The notes under the pieces are model-generated. The model was not told the origin of the DNA. It was given only the letters and a program-made list of their open reading frames with translations, and searched no databases. The position numbers and the translations under genes are program-made. This document shows, in pieces, positions 8,768-19,962 of a DNA stretch of 64,000 bases. This stretch comes from Lysobacter niastensis (GTDB taxonomy: Bacteria; Pseudomonadota; Gammaproteobacteria; Xanthomonadales; Xanthomonadaceae): contig NZ_JADLZT010000003.1 in assembly GCF_015453285.1 (NCBI RefSeq), positions 372,001 through 436,000 on the forward strand, read 5' to 3'. The stretch's first letter is position 1, and every line of letters begins with the position of its first letter.

Positions 8768-9448
8768 GTGACGATCACCCCGCCCCGCTCTGGCCTCTCT
8801 GCCGTATCCCGCCCGACGCGGGCCATCCGTCGTGTTCTGCTTTCCGTCCTGCTGGGTGCTGTCGCCGTTCCGGCGCTGGCCCAGCAGATCACGCCCAGCT
8901 CCTCGCTCGCAGGCGATTCCGCTGACGCTCCTGCCCCGGTGACCCGCAACTCGCTGCCGGAGGCCATGACCTTCTCCGATCGCGCGCTGCTCCTGGCCAC
9001 GGACCTCAACCGCCTGCTGCTGCCCAGCTCGACGACCGAAGGCGAGAGCCTCCCGGCCGCCGAACAGGGCCGTATCCAGACGGTGATGCAGCGGGCGCTG
9101 GCCCTGCTGGGCACACCGTACCGCTGGGGCGGCACCGACCCGAACAAGGGCTTCGACTGCAGCGGCCTGGTCGGCTACGTCTTCCGCAACGCCCTCGGCA
9201 TCGAGCTGCCGCGCGTCTCGCGCGAGATGGCCAAGACCGGCGAGCTCGTCACCGACAAGGCCAAGCTGGCCGCCGGCGACCTGGTGTTCTTCGGCCGCCG
9301 AGGCCGCGTCGACCATGTCGGCATCTATGTCGGCGAAGGCCGCTTCGTGCATGCCCCGAGCCGCGGCAAGGACGTGCAGGTGTCCAGCCTCGAGACCGGC
9401 TACTGGAGCGCCAAGTTCATGCAGGCGCGCCGCGTCGACGGCATCTGA
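8768..9448 (+). CDS. NlpC/P60 secreted peptidase (paralogue)
   Basis: This is a 226-residue exported protein starting with GTG. A cleavable signal peptide ends near PALAQQ (about residue 38), so it is probably periplasmic and not lipid-anchored. The NlpC/P60 domain carries the Cys in GFDCSGLVGYVFRNALG and the His in VDHVGIYVGEGRFVHAPS. The two domains share long identical stretches with the upstream gene, indicating tandem duplication followed by divergence of the N-terminus. An ATG eight bases upstream hits a stop after three codons, so GTG is the only sensible start. A hairpin terminator follows. Confidence 0.86.
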   Translation: MTITPPRSGLSAVSRPTRAIRRVLLSVLLGAVAVPALAQQITPSSSLAGDSADAPAPVTRNSLPEAMTFSDRALLLATDLNRLLLPSSTTEGESLPAAEQGRIQTVMQRALALLGTPYRWGGTDPNKGFDCSGLVGYVFRNALGIELPRVSREMAKTGELVTDKAKLAAGDLVFFGRRGRVDHVGIYVGEGRFVHAPSRGKDVQVSSLETGYWSAKFMQARRVDGI

Positions 9449-9470
9449 GCCGCACTCATCCTGATTCCTG

Positions 9471-9498
9471 AAGGCCGCCCCCGGGGCGGCCTTCTTCG
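9471..9498. terminator. Terminator between convergent genes
   Basis: The near-perfect GC hairpin AAGGCCGCCCC/GGGGCGGCCTT is followed by CTTCGTT on the plus strand. It sits between the NlpC/P60 gene and the convergent thioesterase gene and could serve both. Confidence 0.7.
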
Positions 9499-9520
9499 TT
9501 CCGGCGCCAGAGCACGCGCG

Positions 9521-10018
9521 TCAAACCACGCCGGCGTTGACCGCGGCCAGGCGCTCGACCGTTTCCTCGATGCCCTTGCTCAGCTCCATCACCTTCACCG
9601 CGTAATCGGCCAGGCGGCGATCGTCATCGCTTTCCGGCTTCCATGCGGGCACCGGTGTCGGCTTGCCCTCGACCTCGTCCATGGCGACGAACACGATCAC
9701 GCAGTGCGTGCACAGCCGGTCCTCGCCGCCCATCGGATCGCGCGCCTTCACGTCGATGGTGAAATGCATGCTGCTGGTGCCCGTGTAGACCAGCTTGGTG
9801 TGCACGGTGACGAGGTCGGAGATGCGGATCGGCGCGACGAAGCGGATGCCGCCGACGGCGACCGTCACGCTGTACTTGCCGCTCCAGCCGACCGCCGCCG
9901 CATAGCCGGCCTGGTCGATCCACTTCATCACCATGCCGCCGTGGACCTTGCCGCCGTAATTGACGTCGGTCGGCTGGGCCAGGAACCGCAGGTTCAATTC
10001 ACGCTGCTGCCCGATCAT
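9521..10018 (-). CDS. Hotdog-fold acyl-CoA thioesterase
   Basis: The 165-residue product is a hotdog-fold acyl-CoA thioesterase of the YciA/BFIT type, which releases free CoA from acyl-CoAs in the cytosol. The family segment DVNYGGKVHGGMVMKWIDQ lies near residue 19, and the Asp of the WIDQAGYAAA helix is the usual catalytic acid. The second conserved strand, VTVHTKLVYTGTSSMHF, follows. It overlaps the upstream flavin reductase gene by four bases (ATGA), so the two are translated together. The physiological acyl chain is unknown. Confidence 0.85.
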   Translation of the reverse strand: MIGQQRELNLRFLAQPTDVNYGGKVHGGMVMKWIDQAGYAAAVGWSGKYSVTVAVGGIRFVAPIRISDLVTVHTKLVYTGTSSMHFTIDVKARDPMGGEDRLCTHCVIVFVAMDEVEGKPTPVPAWKPESDDDRRLADYAVKVMELSKGIEETVERLAAVNAGVV

Positions 10019-10605
10019 GTCGTCGCTCCCGCGCGTGTCAGGTGGCGGACGACGGCGGCGCCGACGCCGTGCACCTGGGTCTTCTGCCGATCGTCCGCCA
10101 GTACGCCGTAATCGGGCAACTTGTCGGACGCCTGCCCGACCGCGACCTGCTGCGGCACCACGAGCAGCCCGAGCTTGGCCAGCGCATCGCGCAGCACCAG
10201 TAGTGAACGCAGCCCGCCGAGCGGACCGGGCGACGCCGACACGATGCCCGCCACCTTGTCCTGGAACAGGCCCACACCGGAGCCGCCCTCGGCGGTCGGC
10301 CGCGAAATCCAGTCCAGCGTGTTCTTCACCAGCGCCGGCATCGAACCGTTGTACTCCGGCGTGCTGATCAGCAGGCCATCGTGCTCGCCCATCAGCCGCT
10401 GCAACTGGCGCACCGCTTCAGGCATGCCGGCCGCCTCGATGTCGCCGTAGTAGACCGGCAGCGGATAGTCGCGCAGTTCGACCAGCGTGACCTCGGCGCC
10501 AGCATTGCGCGCGCCTTCGGCCAGGACGTGGATCAATCGGCGGTTGAAGGAACCTTGTCGCAGGCTGCCGGCGAAGGCGAGCAGGCGCGGAACGGAAGCA
10601 GACAT
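10015..10605 (-). CDS. NADPH-dependent FMN reductase
   Basis: This is a flavodoxin-like NAD(P)H:FMN/quinone reductase (ChrR/YieF/ArsH group) of about 196 residues. The FMN phosphate loop is GSLRQGSFNRRL near residue 12, and the second signature is TPEYNGSMPALVKNTLDW near 79. SASPGPLGGLRS completes the flavin site. The start at MSASVPRLL was preferred to an ATG four codons upstream because GGAGT lies at good spacing before it. It is the first gene of a pair with the thioesterase. Confidence 0.85.
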   Translation of the reverse strand: MSASVPRLLAFAGSLRQGSFNRRLIHVLAEGARNAGAEVTLVELRDYPLPVYYGDIEAAGMPEAVRQLQRLMGEHDGLLISTPEYNGSMPALVKNTLDWISRPTAEGGSGVGLFQDKVAGIVSASPGPLGGLRSLLVLRDALAKLGLLVVPQQVAVGQASDKLPDYGVLADDRQKTQVHGVGAAVVRHLTRAGATT

Positions 10606-10737
10606 GCCGGACTCCATGGGGGTGGGATTCGACCACGGCGCTGAGCCTGATCGAGGCCGACATCATGACGCCGCGAGACTTGCGGTTGCGAGCATCAAGC
10701 CGGATGCTCGCAACCCATGGCGCTAGGGAGTGGAGCG

Positions 10738-11160
10738 ATGGGACGCACGATCCTGGGAATGCTGGCCGGCGTGGTGGTGGCCGTGCTGGTGATCATGGCG
10801 ATAGAGATGCTCGGCCACCACTTCTATCCGCCGCCGGCAGGCCTGGATCCGATGGACCCGGCCAACGAGGCCGCCTTCGCACAGTTCGTCGCGAACATGC
10901 CGTTCGGCGGCAAGGTCATGCTGCTGCTGGCCTGGGTGAGCGGCACGTTCGTGGGAAGCCTGGTGGCCGCGAAGATCGCCCGCCACCAGACCGCGGCGGC
11001 GCTGATGGTCTCGCTGGTGGTGATGTCGGGCGTCGTCGGCATGATCATCAAGGTCCCGCACCCGGGCTGGCTGAGCATCCTCGGCCTGCTGCTGCCGATT
11101 CCGGTCGCGCTGCTGGCGGTGAGGCTGGTGTATCGGCGCAGCACGCTGCCGCGGGTGTGA
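10738..11160 (+). CDS. Four-helix membrane protein of unknown function
   Basis: This 140-residue integral membrane protein has four hydrophobic segments at about residues 5-22, 57-76, 86-104 and 111-130. A periplasmic or cytoplasmic loop with FYPPPAGLDPMDPANEAAF lies between helices one and two. GGGAGTGGAG precedes the ATG and decides the start over an in-frame ATG seven codons earlier. Similar small proteins are annotated only as hypothetical in related bacteria. No catalytic motif is evident. Confidence 0.7.
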   Translation: MGRTILGMLAGVVVAVLVIMAIEMLGHHFYPPPAGLDPMDPANEAAFAQFVANMPFGGKVMLLLAWVSGTFVGSLVAAKIARHQTAAALMVSLVVMSGVVGMIIKVPHPGWLSILGLLLPIPVALLAVRLVYRRSTLPRV

Positions 11161-11195
11161 ACCACGCAGTCGGGTGTCAGGCCTTGGAGCAACCT

Positions 11196-11675
11196 ATGCC
11201 GACCATTCGCGTTGTGGCACTTCTCCTTGGGTGCATGCTTGCGGCTTCGTGCACAACCAAACCACCAACCTCAGATGCTCGTGTGTGTGACAAGCTCGAT
11301 GCCTTGGCCCAAAGCGTCCAACCCGGCCAATCCAAAACTGTCCGTCTGGTTCGCGGCGGCACTTGGATGGTCGATCACTACAAGAAATGCGAACACGTTG
11401 ATGGCGACGCGGCCGCAGAGCAGTTTTGTCAGTGGCTGATCGAAAACTCGTCAACCGAGTTTATGGAGGTCAACATCAACCGGACGGTAAGCTGCCTACA
11501 GGGCCAGCGAATCGTAGGCTACATAGGCAATACGAGTGTTGAGTCCTGGTCGGGAAAGGCCCGGTTCTCCATGCCCAAGCTCACAGCCGATGTAGAAGTA
11601 GAAATTGAGTATTCGGTGGACTATGTCACCAACGAAAAAGAAGACTTTATCCAGTTCAAAGTCATAGCCGACTAG
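11196..11675 (+). CDS. AT-richer hypothetical lipoprotein
   Basis: This is a 159-residue putative lipoprotein with a signal peptide and lipobox LAAS-C near residue 19. No family is recognised. Five Cys are present outside the lipobox (VCDKL, KKCEH, QFCQW, SCLQG and one nearby), and the body is rich in beta-type residues. The gene is visibly less GC-rich than its neighbours and uses codons such as AAA, GAA and ATA that are rare around it. It is followed within 40 bases by an integron attC-like sequence, so it looks like a captured gene cassette. Confidence 0.68.
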   Translation: MPTIRVVALLLGCMLAASCTTKPPTSDARVCDKLDALAQSVQPGQSKTVRLVRGGTWMVDHYKKCEHVDGDAAAEQFCQWLIENSSTEFMEVNINRTVSCLQGQRIVGYIGNTSVESWSGKARFSMPKLTADVEVEIEYSVDYVTNEKEDFIQFKVIAD

Positions 11676-11705
11676 GTGTGTCAGCCAGCGGCCTTACGAG
11701 AGCTT

Positions 11706-11769
11706 GCGCCCCAACAATGCATTCAAGCCGAAGCTACTTCGCGGCTCGGCTTGATTCCAGCCAACGCTA
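11706..11769 (+). repeat. attC-like (59-base element) remnant
   Basis: The left part reads CCCCAACAATGCATTCAAGC, with a CCCCAAC core fitting the R-double-prime box (RYYYAAC). The imperfect inverted arms ATTCAAGCCGA (11721-11731) and TCGGCTTGAT (11746-11755) differ by one extra base, as in the extrahelical bases of attC sites. The inner loop TACTTCGCGG also resembles gammaproteobacterial cassette sites. The expected right-hand GTTRRRY core is missing; CCAACGC stands there instead. It sits directly after the AT-richer lipoprotein. It is best described as a degenerate or truncated attC. No integrase is in the window. Confidence 0.6.
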
Positions 11770-11775
11770 CACAAC

Positions 11776-11802
11776 GACAAAGGCCGCCCTCGCGGGCGGC
11801 CC
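11776..11802 (-). terminator. Terminator of the M16 peptidase pair
   Basis: The hairpin AGGCCGCCC/GGGCGGCCT with a TCGC loop is followed on the minus strand by TTTGTCGTT. It lies about 30 bases beyond the stop of the M16 gene that ends at 11830. Confidence 0.7.
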
Positions 11803-11829
11803 TGTCACATGCGGACGGTACTGGAAGGA

Positions 11830-13275
11830 TCAGGGATCCTGACGGAACTCGCCGTAGGCCTTGAGCTGGTCCGACACCGCCTTGCTGTCACCGACCACGA
11901 CGATCGACTGGTCCTTCGGCGCGTAGTACTTCTTCGCCATCGCCTGCACCTGCGCGGCGTCCACCGCGCGGATCTTCGGCACGTACTGGCCGAGGAAGTC
12001 AGCGGGCAGGCCGACCAGCCAGTTGTTGGCTAGCGTGGTTGCGACCGCGCCCTGCAACTGGTTGGTAATCAGGTAGCCACCGGCGACGTAGCGCTTGGTG
12101 TCTTCCAGCTCCTGCGCCGGCACCGGCTCGTTGCCGAGGCGCTCGTACTCGCCGATGAACTCTTTCAGCGCTGCGCCCGTGACCTCGTTGCGCACGTCGG
12201 CGCTGGCGGCGATGCGGCCGCCCTCGCGCAACGCGCTGACCTGCGAGCGTGCGCCGTAGGTGTAGCCCTTGTCCTCGCGCAGGTTCTGCATCAGGCGACT
12301 GCTGAAGCCGCCACCCAGCACGGTGTTGGCCAGTTGCAGCGGCACGTAGTCAGGATTGGTCGCGGCGATCGCCGGACGCCCCAGGCGCACCGCCGACTGC
12401 ACGCTGCCCGGACGCTCCACCAGCACATGGCTCGGGGTTGCCTGCGCGGCCGCCTTCGGCGTTTCCGCCGCGGCCGTGCCCGTGCCCTTCCAGTCACCGA
12501 ATGCAGCTTCGGCCAGCTTGAAGGCCTGCGCTGGATCGATGCGTCCGGCGATCACCAGCAACGCGTGGTCGGGACGGAAGCGCTGCGCATGCGCGTCGCG
12601 GAACTGCTGCGGCGTGACCGCCATGATCGCTCCCTCGGTCGGCTGCGTGCGCGCATACGGATGATCGCCGTACACCGCCTTCGACAGCGCGCGCTCGGCC
12701 TTGAAACCGGGCTGCGCCTCGGCAGCCTTCAGCGCCTGCAATGCGTTGGCCTGGGCCAGCTTCACTTCGTTGTCGGGGAACGACGGCTGACGCGCCACTT
12801 CGGCGAGCAGGCCGAGCATGCCCTGCGCCTGCGATGCCAACGCGTTGCCGAACACGCTGATGCCGTCGCTGCTGGCGCCCGCACCGACGCTGCCACCGAA
12901 GCCCTGCGCCGTTTCCGCGATGGCCTTGGAATCGCGCTTGGCGGTGCCCTCGCTGAGCAGGCCGGCCAGCATGCTGGCGAAGGCCGGCGCATTCGGCGCG
13001 TCGACGGCGTAACCGGCGCCGCGCATCGCCAGCACGTAGTCCACGCGCGGCAAGCCTTCGCGCGGCACCACCCACACGGTCATGCCGTTGGCGAGCGTCT
13101 TCTGCGCGATGTCGGCCACCGGCAGCGGCTTGTCAGCGGCGTACGGCGGCAGGTCCTTGGGCAGCGGTGCGTTTGGGCCAGCCATCGCGGCACCGGCACA
13201 GGCGAGGGACACGGCCAGCGCCAGCAGCGTCCGCACTGCGGCCGGGGAACGGGAAATCTTGTTCTGGGTCGTCAT
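11830..13275 (-). CDS. M16-family peptidase-like protein lacking HxxEH
   Basis: This is a 481-residue exported protein with a signal peptide cleaved near AMAGP (residue 33). Two M16 (pitrilysin/processing peptidase) halves follow, including TLANGMTVWVVPREGLPRVD and the second-half segment NTVLGGGFSSRLMQNLRED. The region where active members have HxxEH reads AFASMLAGLLSEGT, so the zinc site is absent. It is the downstream partner of the catalytic M16 gene, 13 bases away. The pair probably forms a heterodimer in the periplasm, as in bacterial and mitochondrial processing-peptidase pairs. That pairing is inferred from family knowledge and gene order. Confidence 0.85.
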   Translation of the reverse strand: MTTQNKISRSPAAVRTLLALAVSLACAGAAMAGPNAPLPKDLPPYAADKPLPVADIAQKTLANGMTVWVVPREGLPRVDYVLAMRGAGYAVDAPNAPAFASMLAGLLSEGTAKRDSKAIAETAQGFGGSVGAGASSDGISVFGNALASQAQGMLGLLAEVARQPSFPDNEVKLAQANALQALKAAEAQPGFKAERALSKAVYGDHPYARTQPTEGAIMAVTPQQFRDAHAQRFRPDHALLVIAGRIDPAQAFKLAEAAFGDWKGTGTAAAETPKAAAQATPSHVLVERPGSVQSAVRLGRPAIAATNPDYVPLQLANTVLGGGFSSRLMQNLREDKGYTYGARSQVSALREGGRIAASADVRNEVTGAALKEFIGEYERLGNEPVPAQELEDTKRYVAGGYLITNQLQGAVATTLANNWLVGLPADFLGQYVPKIRAVDAAQVQAMAKKYYAPKDQSIVVVGDSKAVSDQLKAYGEFRQDP

Positions 13276-13288
13276 GGTCGCAGTCTCC

Positions 13289-15740
<2,452 letters not shown>

Positions 15741-15741
<1 letters not shown>

Positions 15742-16229
15742 TGCCGTACACGCCCATCGTCGCCACGCTTGGCTACGTGCTTTCGCCCGACGGACGCGAA
15801 GTGCTGATGGTCCACCGCAACGCGAGGCCCGAGGATCACCAGCTCGGCAAGTACAACGGCCTGGGCGGCAAGCTCGAAGCGCATGAAGACGTCGTCGCCG
15901 GCATGCGCCGCGAGATCCATGAAGAGGCGGGCATCGACTGCGAGGAAATGAAGCTGCGCGGCACGATCAGCTGGCCCGGCTTCGGCAAGCACGGCGAGGA
16001 CTGGCTGGGTTTCGTCTTCATCATCACCCGCTTCTCCGGCACGCCGTTCGCGAGCAATCCGGAGGGCACGCTTGAGTGGGTTCCTATCGAACGCCTCGAC
16101 GAACTGCCGATGTGGGAGGGCGACCGCAACTTCCTGCCGCTGGTGTTCGACGACGACCCGCGCGCCTTCCACGGCGTGATGCCGTATCGCGACGGGCGCA
16201 TGGTGTCCTGGGCCTATTCGCGGGTGTAG
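15741..16229 (+). CDS. Nudix hydrolase, MutT/8-oxo-dGTP type
   Basis: This is a 162-residue cytosolic pyrophosphohydrolase. The Nudix box runs from GGKLEAHEDVVAGMRRE into IHEEAGI at about residues 44-67, with all Glu ligands present. The N-terminus PYTPIVATLGYVL and the later LEWVPIERLDELPMWEGD resemble MTH1/MutT-type 8-oxo-dGTP hydrolases that sanitise oxidised nucleotides. Its start overlaps the stop of the B3 hydrolase, so the two are co-translated. Nudix substrates are hard to predict, so 8-oxo-dGTP is only the likeliest. Confidence 0.87.
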
Positions 16230-16281
16230 CGCATCGCGGGTGTGAGGCACCAGTGGCGACCTGACGCGATGGCCCGAGGCA

Positions 16282-16722
16282 TCAATCGCGTGGCGGCGCC
16301 TTGACGCGGTACTCCATGTTGACCGCATGCGGCGCGCTCTCGACAAAGCCGTACTTGGCATACAGGTGCTTCGCATCGCCATCGGCGACCAGCGACACCA
16401 CCGACGATACCGGCGCGTTCGCGCGCAGCCAGGCGTCGAGTGCGGTCATGATGCGCTTGCCTAGGCCGCGGCCCTGATGGGGCGGCGCCACGGCGATGTC
16501 GACCACCAGGAAGAAGCAGCCACCGTCCCCGACGATGCGGCCCATGCCGATCACGTGGTCGTTGTGCAGCAGGCTCACCCCGTAGAGCGTATTGCTCAGG
16601 CCGCGCTCGGCGGCCTCGCGACTGCGCGACGACATGCCGGCTTCGACGCGCAGGCGGCAGTAATCCTCTACGCCAGGGAAGTGCTCGACCAGTTCGATCA
16701 CGTTGGCCGCAGGACCGCTCAC
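16282..16722 (-). CDS. GNAT family N-acetyltransferase
   Basis: The 146-residue product is a GCN5-related acetyltransferase. The acetyl-CoA pyrophosphate-binding motif lies in VAPPHQGRGLGKRIM near residue 77. The C-terminal KHLYAKYGFVES is the usual last conserved element. It starts with GTG directly after the stop of the symporter gene, with no gap, so translation is coupled. The acceptor substrate cannot be told. Confidence 0.84.
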   Translation of the reverse strand: MSGPAANVIELVEHFPGVEDYCRLRVEAGMSSRSREAAERGLSNTLYGVSLLHNDHVIGMGRIVGDGGCFFLVVDIAVAPPHQGRGLGKRIMTALDAWLRANAPVSSVVSLVADGDAKHLYAKYGFVESAPHAVNMEYRVKAPPRD

Positions 16723-18075
16723 TCAGCCCAGGTCCTTGATCCGCACTTCGGCCTTTTCGCCTTCGGCAATGCCCAGGTTGCTCGACGCCGATTCGTACAG
16801 CTCGCGGTCGAGCATGCCGGTTTCCTTGGCGACGATGACGGGCACGAGCATCTGCCCGGTGACGTTGGTCATCGTGCGCATCATGTCGAGGATGCGGTCG
16901 ATCGCGTAGAGATAGGCGATCGCCTCCAATGGCAGTCCGGCCGCGCTCAGCACGACCGTGGCCATGATGACCGCGGTGCCCGGCACGCCGGCGGTGCCGA
17001 AGCTGCCCAGCACCGACGCCAGCACGATGATCAGGTACTGCGACCACGACAGGTCGATGCCGGTGTACTGGGCGATGAATACCGCCGCCAGCGCCGGATA
17101 GATCGCGCCGCAACCGTCCATCTTGATGCTGGCCGCCAGCGGCACCGCGAAGGCGGCGTAGTCGCGGTCGACACCGTGGTTGTGGGTCACGCTGCGCAGC
17201 GCCACCGGCATCGCGGCGAAGCTGCTGGAAGCGACGAAGCCCACCTGCATCGCGGGCGCCGCGCCGCGGAAGAACTTCAGCGGATTGAGTCCGTGCACCA
17301 GCAGCAGGCCGCTGTAGACGACCACGATGTGCAGCGCGCACGCCAGGTACAGGGCGAAGACGAAGTTGCCCAGCGGCAGCAGCTTGTCGAAACCGTAGGC
17401 GCCGACCAGCCCGGCGATCAGGCCGAACGTGCCGAGTGGCGTGAACTCCAGCACGAAGCGGGTCACCTGGATCATCGTCTCGCTGGCCTCGCCGGCGAGC
17501 CGGCGCAGGTTGGCCGTCTTCTCGCCCAGTTTGACGAAGGCGAAGCCGATCAGGCCGGCGAAGAAGATCACCTGCAACACCGTGCTGTTGCTGGGCACGA
17601 TGATGTTCTGGCCGTCCGCGGTTTTGCCGGCACTCATCGCCGCGAGCGCACGGAACGGATTCTGCGGAACGATGTTGAACAGCACGTCCAGCGGGCCCGG
17701 CACCTGCTTCGGTGTGTAGTCCGAGGCCACCTGCAGCGTGCTGATGTTGACGCCCGCACCCGGCTTGACGATCAGCCCGACGACCAGGCCAACGCACACC
17801 GCCAGTACCGCGGTGATCGCAAACCACAGGAACGTGCGGCCGCCGAGCGCGGCGATCGACTTCTGCCCATGCAGGGAGCTGACCGCATTGATCACCGCGA
17901 AGAACACCAGCGGGATCGCGATCATCTTGATCAGGTTGACGTAGACATCGCCGAGAGGTCCGAACCAGGTCTCCGCGGAAGGGCCGAACGCCCAGCCGGC
18001 GAGCGCGCCGAGCACGAAGCCAGCCAGCACGCGCTGCCAGAACGGGATGCCCAACCAGGCCGAAACCACCTTCAT
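16723..18075 (-). CDS. Dicarboxylate/glutamate:cation symporter (DAACS family)
   Basis: This is a 450-residue inner-membrane secondary transporter of the GltP/DctA family, which takes up acidic amino acids or C4-dicarboxylates with protons or sodium. Conserved elements are VNLIKMIAIPLVFFAVINAV near residue 46, the re-entrant-loop serine segment VASSSFAAMPV and the substrate-binding GTAGVPGTAVIMATVVLSAA. TNVTGQMLVPVIVAKETG lies near the C-terminus. It precedes the GNAT gene with zero spacing. Substrate choice between glutamate/aspartate and dicarboxylate is left open. Confidence 0.88.
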   Translation of the reverse strand: MKVVSAWLGIPFWQRVLAGFVLGALAGWAFGPSAETWFGPLGDVYVNLIKMIAIPLVFFAVINAVSSLHGQKSIAALGGRTFLWFAITAVLAVCVGLVVGLIVKPGAGVNISTLQVASDYTPKQVPGPLDVLFNIVPQNPFRALAAMSAGKTADGQNIIVPSNSTVLQVIFFAGLIGFAFVKLGEKTANLRRLAGEASETMIQVTRFVLEFTPLGTFGLIAGLVGAYGFDKLLPLGNFVFALYLACALHIVVVYSGLLLVHGLNPLKFFRGAAPAMQVGFVASSSFAAMPVALRSVTHNHGVDRDYAAFAVPLAASIKMDGCGAIYPALAAVFIAQYTGIDLSWSQYLIIVLASVLGSFGTAGVPGTAVIMATVVLSAAGLPLEAIAYLYAIDRILDMMRTMTNVTGQMLVPVIVAKETGMLDRELYESASSNLGIAEGEKAEVRIKDLG

Positions 18076-18222
18076 CGATACCCCAACGCTTTACATGGAT
18101 TGCCGGTTTGCACCATATCCGAGCCCGGACGCCCCGGCGAGCCCGCCAGTGCAACGCCGGTGTCCCATTTGCTGCACGGGGGGCGGGCATAATCGCGCCC
18201 TGCCTGTTGCCAAGACTTGAAG

Positions 18223-19941
18223 ATGTCGCGCCTGCCCTCCGCCTCCGCCCTCGCCGTCACCCTGCTGGCTGCCGCCTGCACGTCGGTCCCTCACACCCCC
18301 GCTGCCACCACGGCCGCATCCGATGGGGCATTCGTGGTCGAGGTTCCGGCGATACCGCGCCCCGCCGGTGAGACCCCGGAGTGGTGGTTCCGCGACGGCG
18401 CCGCACAGGCGGCCGCACGCGGCGCGATGTCGGGCCGCGCGAAGAACGTGATCCTGTTCGTCGGCGATGGCATGAGCCTGACCACCGTCGCGGCGGCTCG
18501 CATCCTCGACGGCCAGCGCAAGGGCCAGCCGGGTGAGGAAAACCGGCTGAGCTGGGAGAAGTTCCCCGCCACCGCGCTGAGCCGCACCTACAACACCGAC
18601 TCGCAGACGCCCGACTCGGCCGGCACGATGAGCGCGATGGCCACCGGCGTGAAGACGCGGATGGGCGTGCTGAGCATCGGCCAGCAAGCCGCACGCGGCG
18701 ACTGCGCGCAGGCCCAGGCCGCACCGGTGCTGTCGCTGTGGGAGCTGGCCGCCAGCCGCGGCTTCGCTACCGGCGTGGTGACCACCACGCGTGTGACGCA
18801 CGCGACGCCGGGCGCGACGTTCAGCCATTCCGCCGACCGCAACTGGGAAAGCGATGCCGAGATGCCGGCCGCGGCCAAGGCCGCCGGCTGCCTCGACATC
18901 GCCCGGCAGATCGTGGAATCGCCATTCGGCACCGGCCCCGATGTGCTGATGGGCGGCGGCCGCGGCAACTTCATGCCGGCACAGCAGCGCGACCCGGAGT
19001 ACGACGACAAGGTCGGCAAGCGTCTCGACGGTCGCGACCTGGTCGCGGAATGGAAGCAGCGCCATCCCGACGGCACCTACGTGTGGAACGCGAAGCAGTT
19101 GGAAGCGGCACCGGCTGGCAAGCCGCTGCTGGCGCTGTTCGAGCCCGGCCACATGCAGTTCTCGCACGACCAGCCCAGCGACCGCGGCGGTGAGCCGACA
19201 CTGGCGCAGATGACGCGCGCCGCGATCTCGCGACTGCAAGGCAATCCGCAGGGCTTCGTGCTGCTGGTCGAAGGCGGCCGCATCGACCACGCCCACCACT
19301 TCGGCAATGCCTATCGCGCGCTCACCGACACGATCGCGCTGAGCGAAGCGGTGCAGGCCGCCATCGACGCCACTTCGGCCGACGACACGCTGATCCTCGT
19401 CACCGCCGACCACGCGCACACGCTGAGCTTCGTCGGCTATCCGGTGCGCGGCAATCCGATCCTCGACAAGGTGCGCGGGCGCAGCGGCGAGGAAGGCGAC
19501 AGCGAATCGCACTACGCGCGCGACGCGACCGGCCTGCCCTACACCACGCTCAGCTATAGCAACGGCCCCGGCTACACCGGCGCGAGCGCGCAGCAGAAAG
19601 CAGGCCCGAAGCGGTTCCTGCACGAGCCCGGCGGCCACTATGAACCCTCGACGGGACGCCCGGACCTGACCCACGTCGATACGCAGGATCCGGACTACCT
19701 GCAGGAAGCGCTGGTGCCGACCGCCAACGAATCCCACGGCGGCGACGACGTCGGTATCTGGGCGCGCGGCCCGGGCAGCCAGGCGGTGCGTGGCAGCGTC
19801 GAGCAGAACGCGATCTTCCACTTCTTGCTGCAGGCGATGCCGACATTGCGCGCGCAACTGTGCGACGCGGGCGACTGCGATGGCAACGGCGTGCCGGTCA
19901 CGCTGCCGGATCCGGCGAAGTTCCGCTCGCAGGCGCGTTGA
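18223..19941 (+). CDS. Alkaline phosphatase lipoprotein
   Basis: The 572-residue product is a PhoA-superfamily alkaline phosphatase that releases phosphate from monoesters outside the inner membrane. A signal peptide with lipobox LAAA-C at residue 19 anchors it. Metal ligand D82 lies in VILFVGDGMS and the nucleophile S132 in TPDSAGTMSAMATG. VEGGRIDHAHH and VTADHAHT supply further metal ligands. Larger than E. coli PhoA, it matches the secreted lipoprotein type of Xanthomonads. A TTG two codons earlier is less likely than the ATG used. No Pho box could be identified with confidence. Confidence 0.9.
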   Translation: MSRLPSASALAVTLLAAACTSVPHTPAATTAASDGAFVVEVPAIPRPAGETPEWWFRDGAAQAAARGAMSGRAKNVILFVGDGMSLTTVAAARILDGQRKGQPGEENRLSWEKFPATALSRTYNTDSQTPDSAGTMSAMATGVKTRMGVLSIGQQAARGDCAQAQAAPVLSLWELAASRGFATGVVTTTRVTHATPGATFSHSADRNWESDAEMPAAAKAAGCLDIARQIVESPFGTGPDVLMGGGRGNFMPAQQRDPEYDDKVGKRLDGRDLVAEWKQRHPDGTYVWNAKQLEAAPAGKPLLALFEPGHMQFSHDQPSDRGGEPTLAQMTRAAISRLQGNPQGFVLLVEGGRIDHAHHFGNAYRALTDTIALSEAVQAAIDATSADDTLILVTADHAHTLSFVGYPVRGNPILDKVRGRSGEEGDSESHYARDATGLPYTTLSYSNGPGYTGASAQQKAGPKRFLHEPGGHYEPSTGRPDLTHVDTQDPDYLQEALVPTANESHGGDDVGIWARGPGSQAVRGSVEQNAIFHFLLQAMPTLRAQLCDAGDCDGNGVPVTLPDPAKFRSQAR

Positions 19942-19962
19942 ACCTGCGCACGAATTGCTACT

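Noticed and set aside
18217-18222. TTG start for the alkaline phosphatase
   Set aside because: ATG two codons later gives a normal signal peptide, and TTG is rarely used in the neighbourhood.
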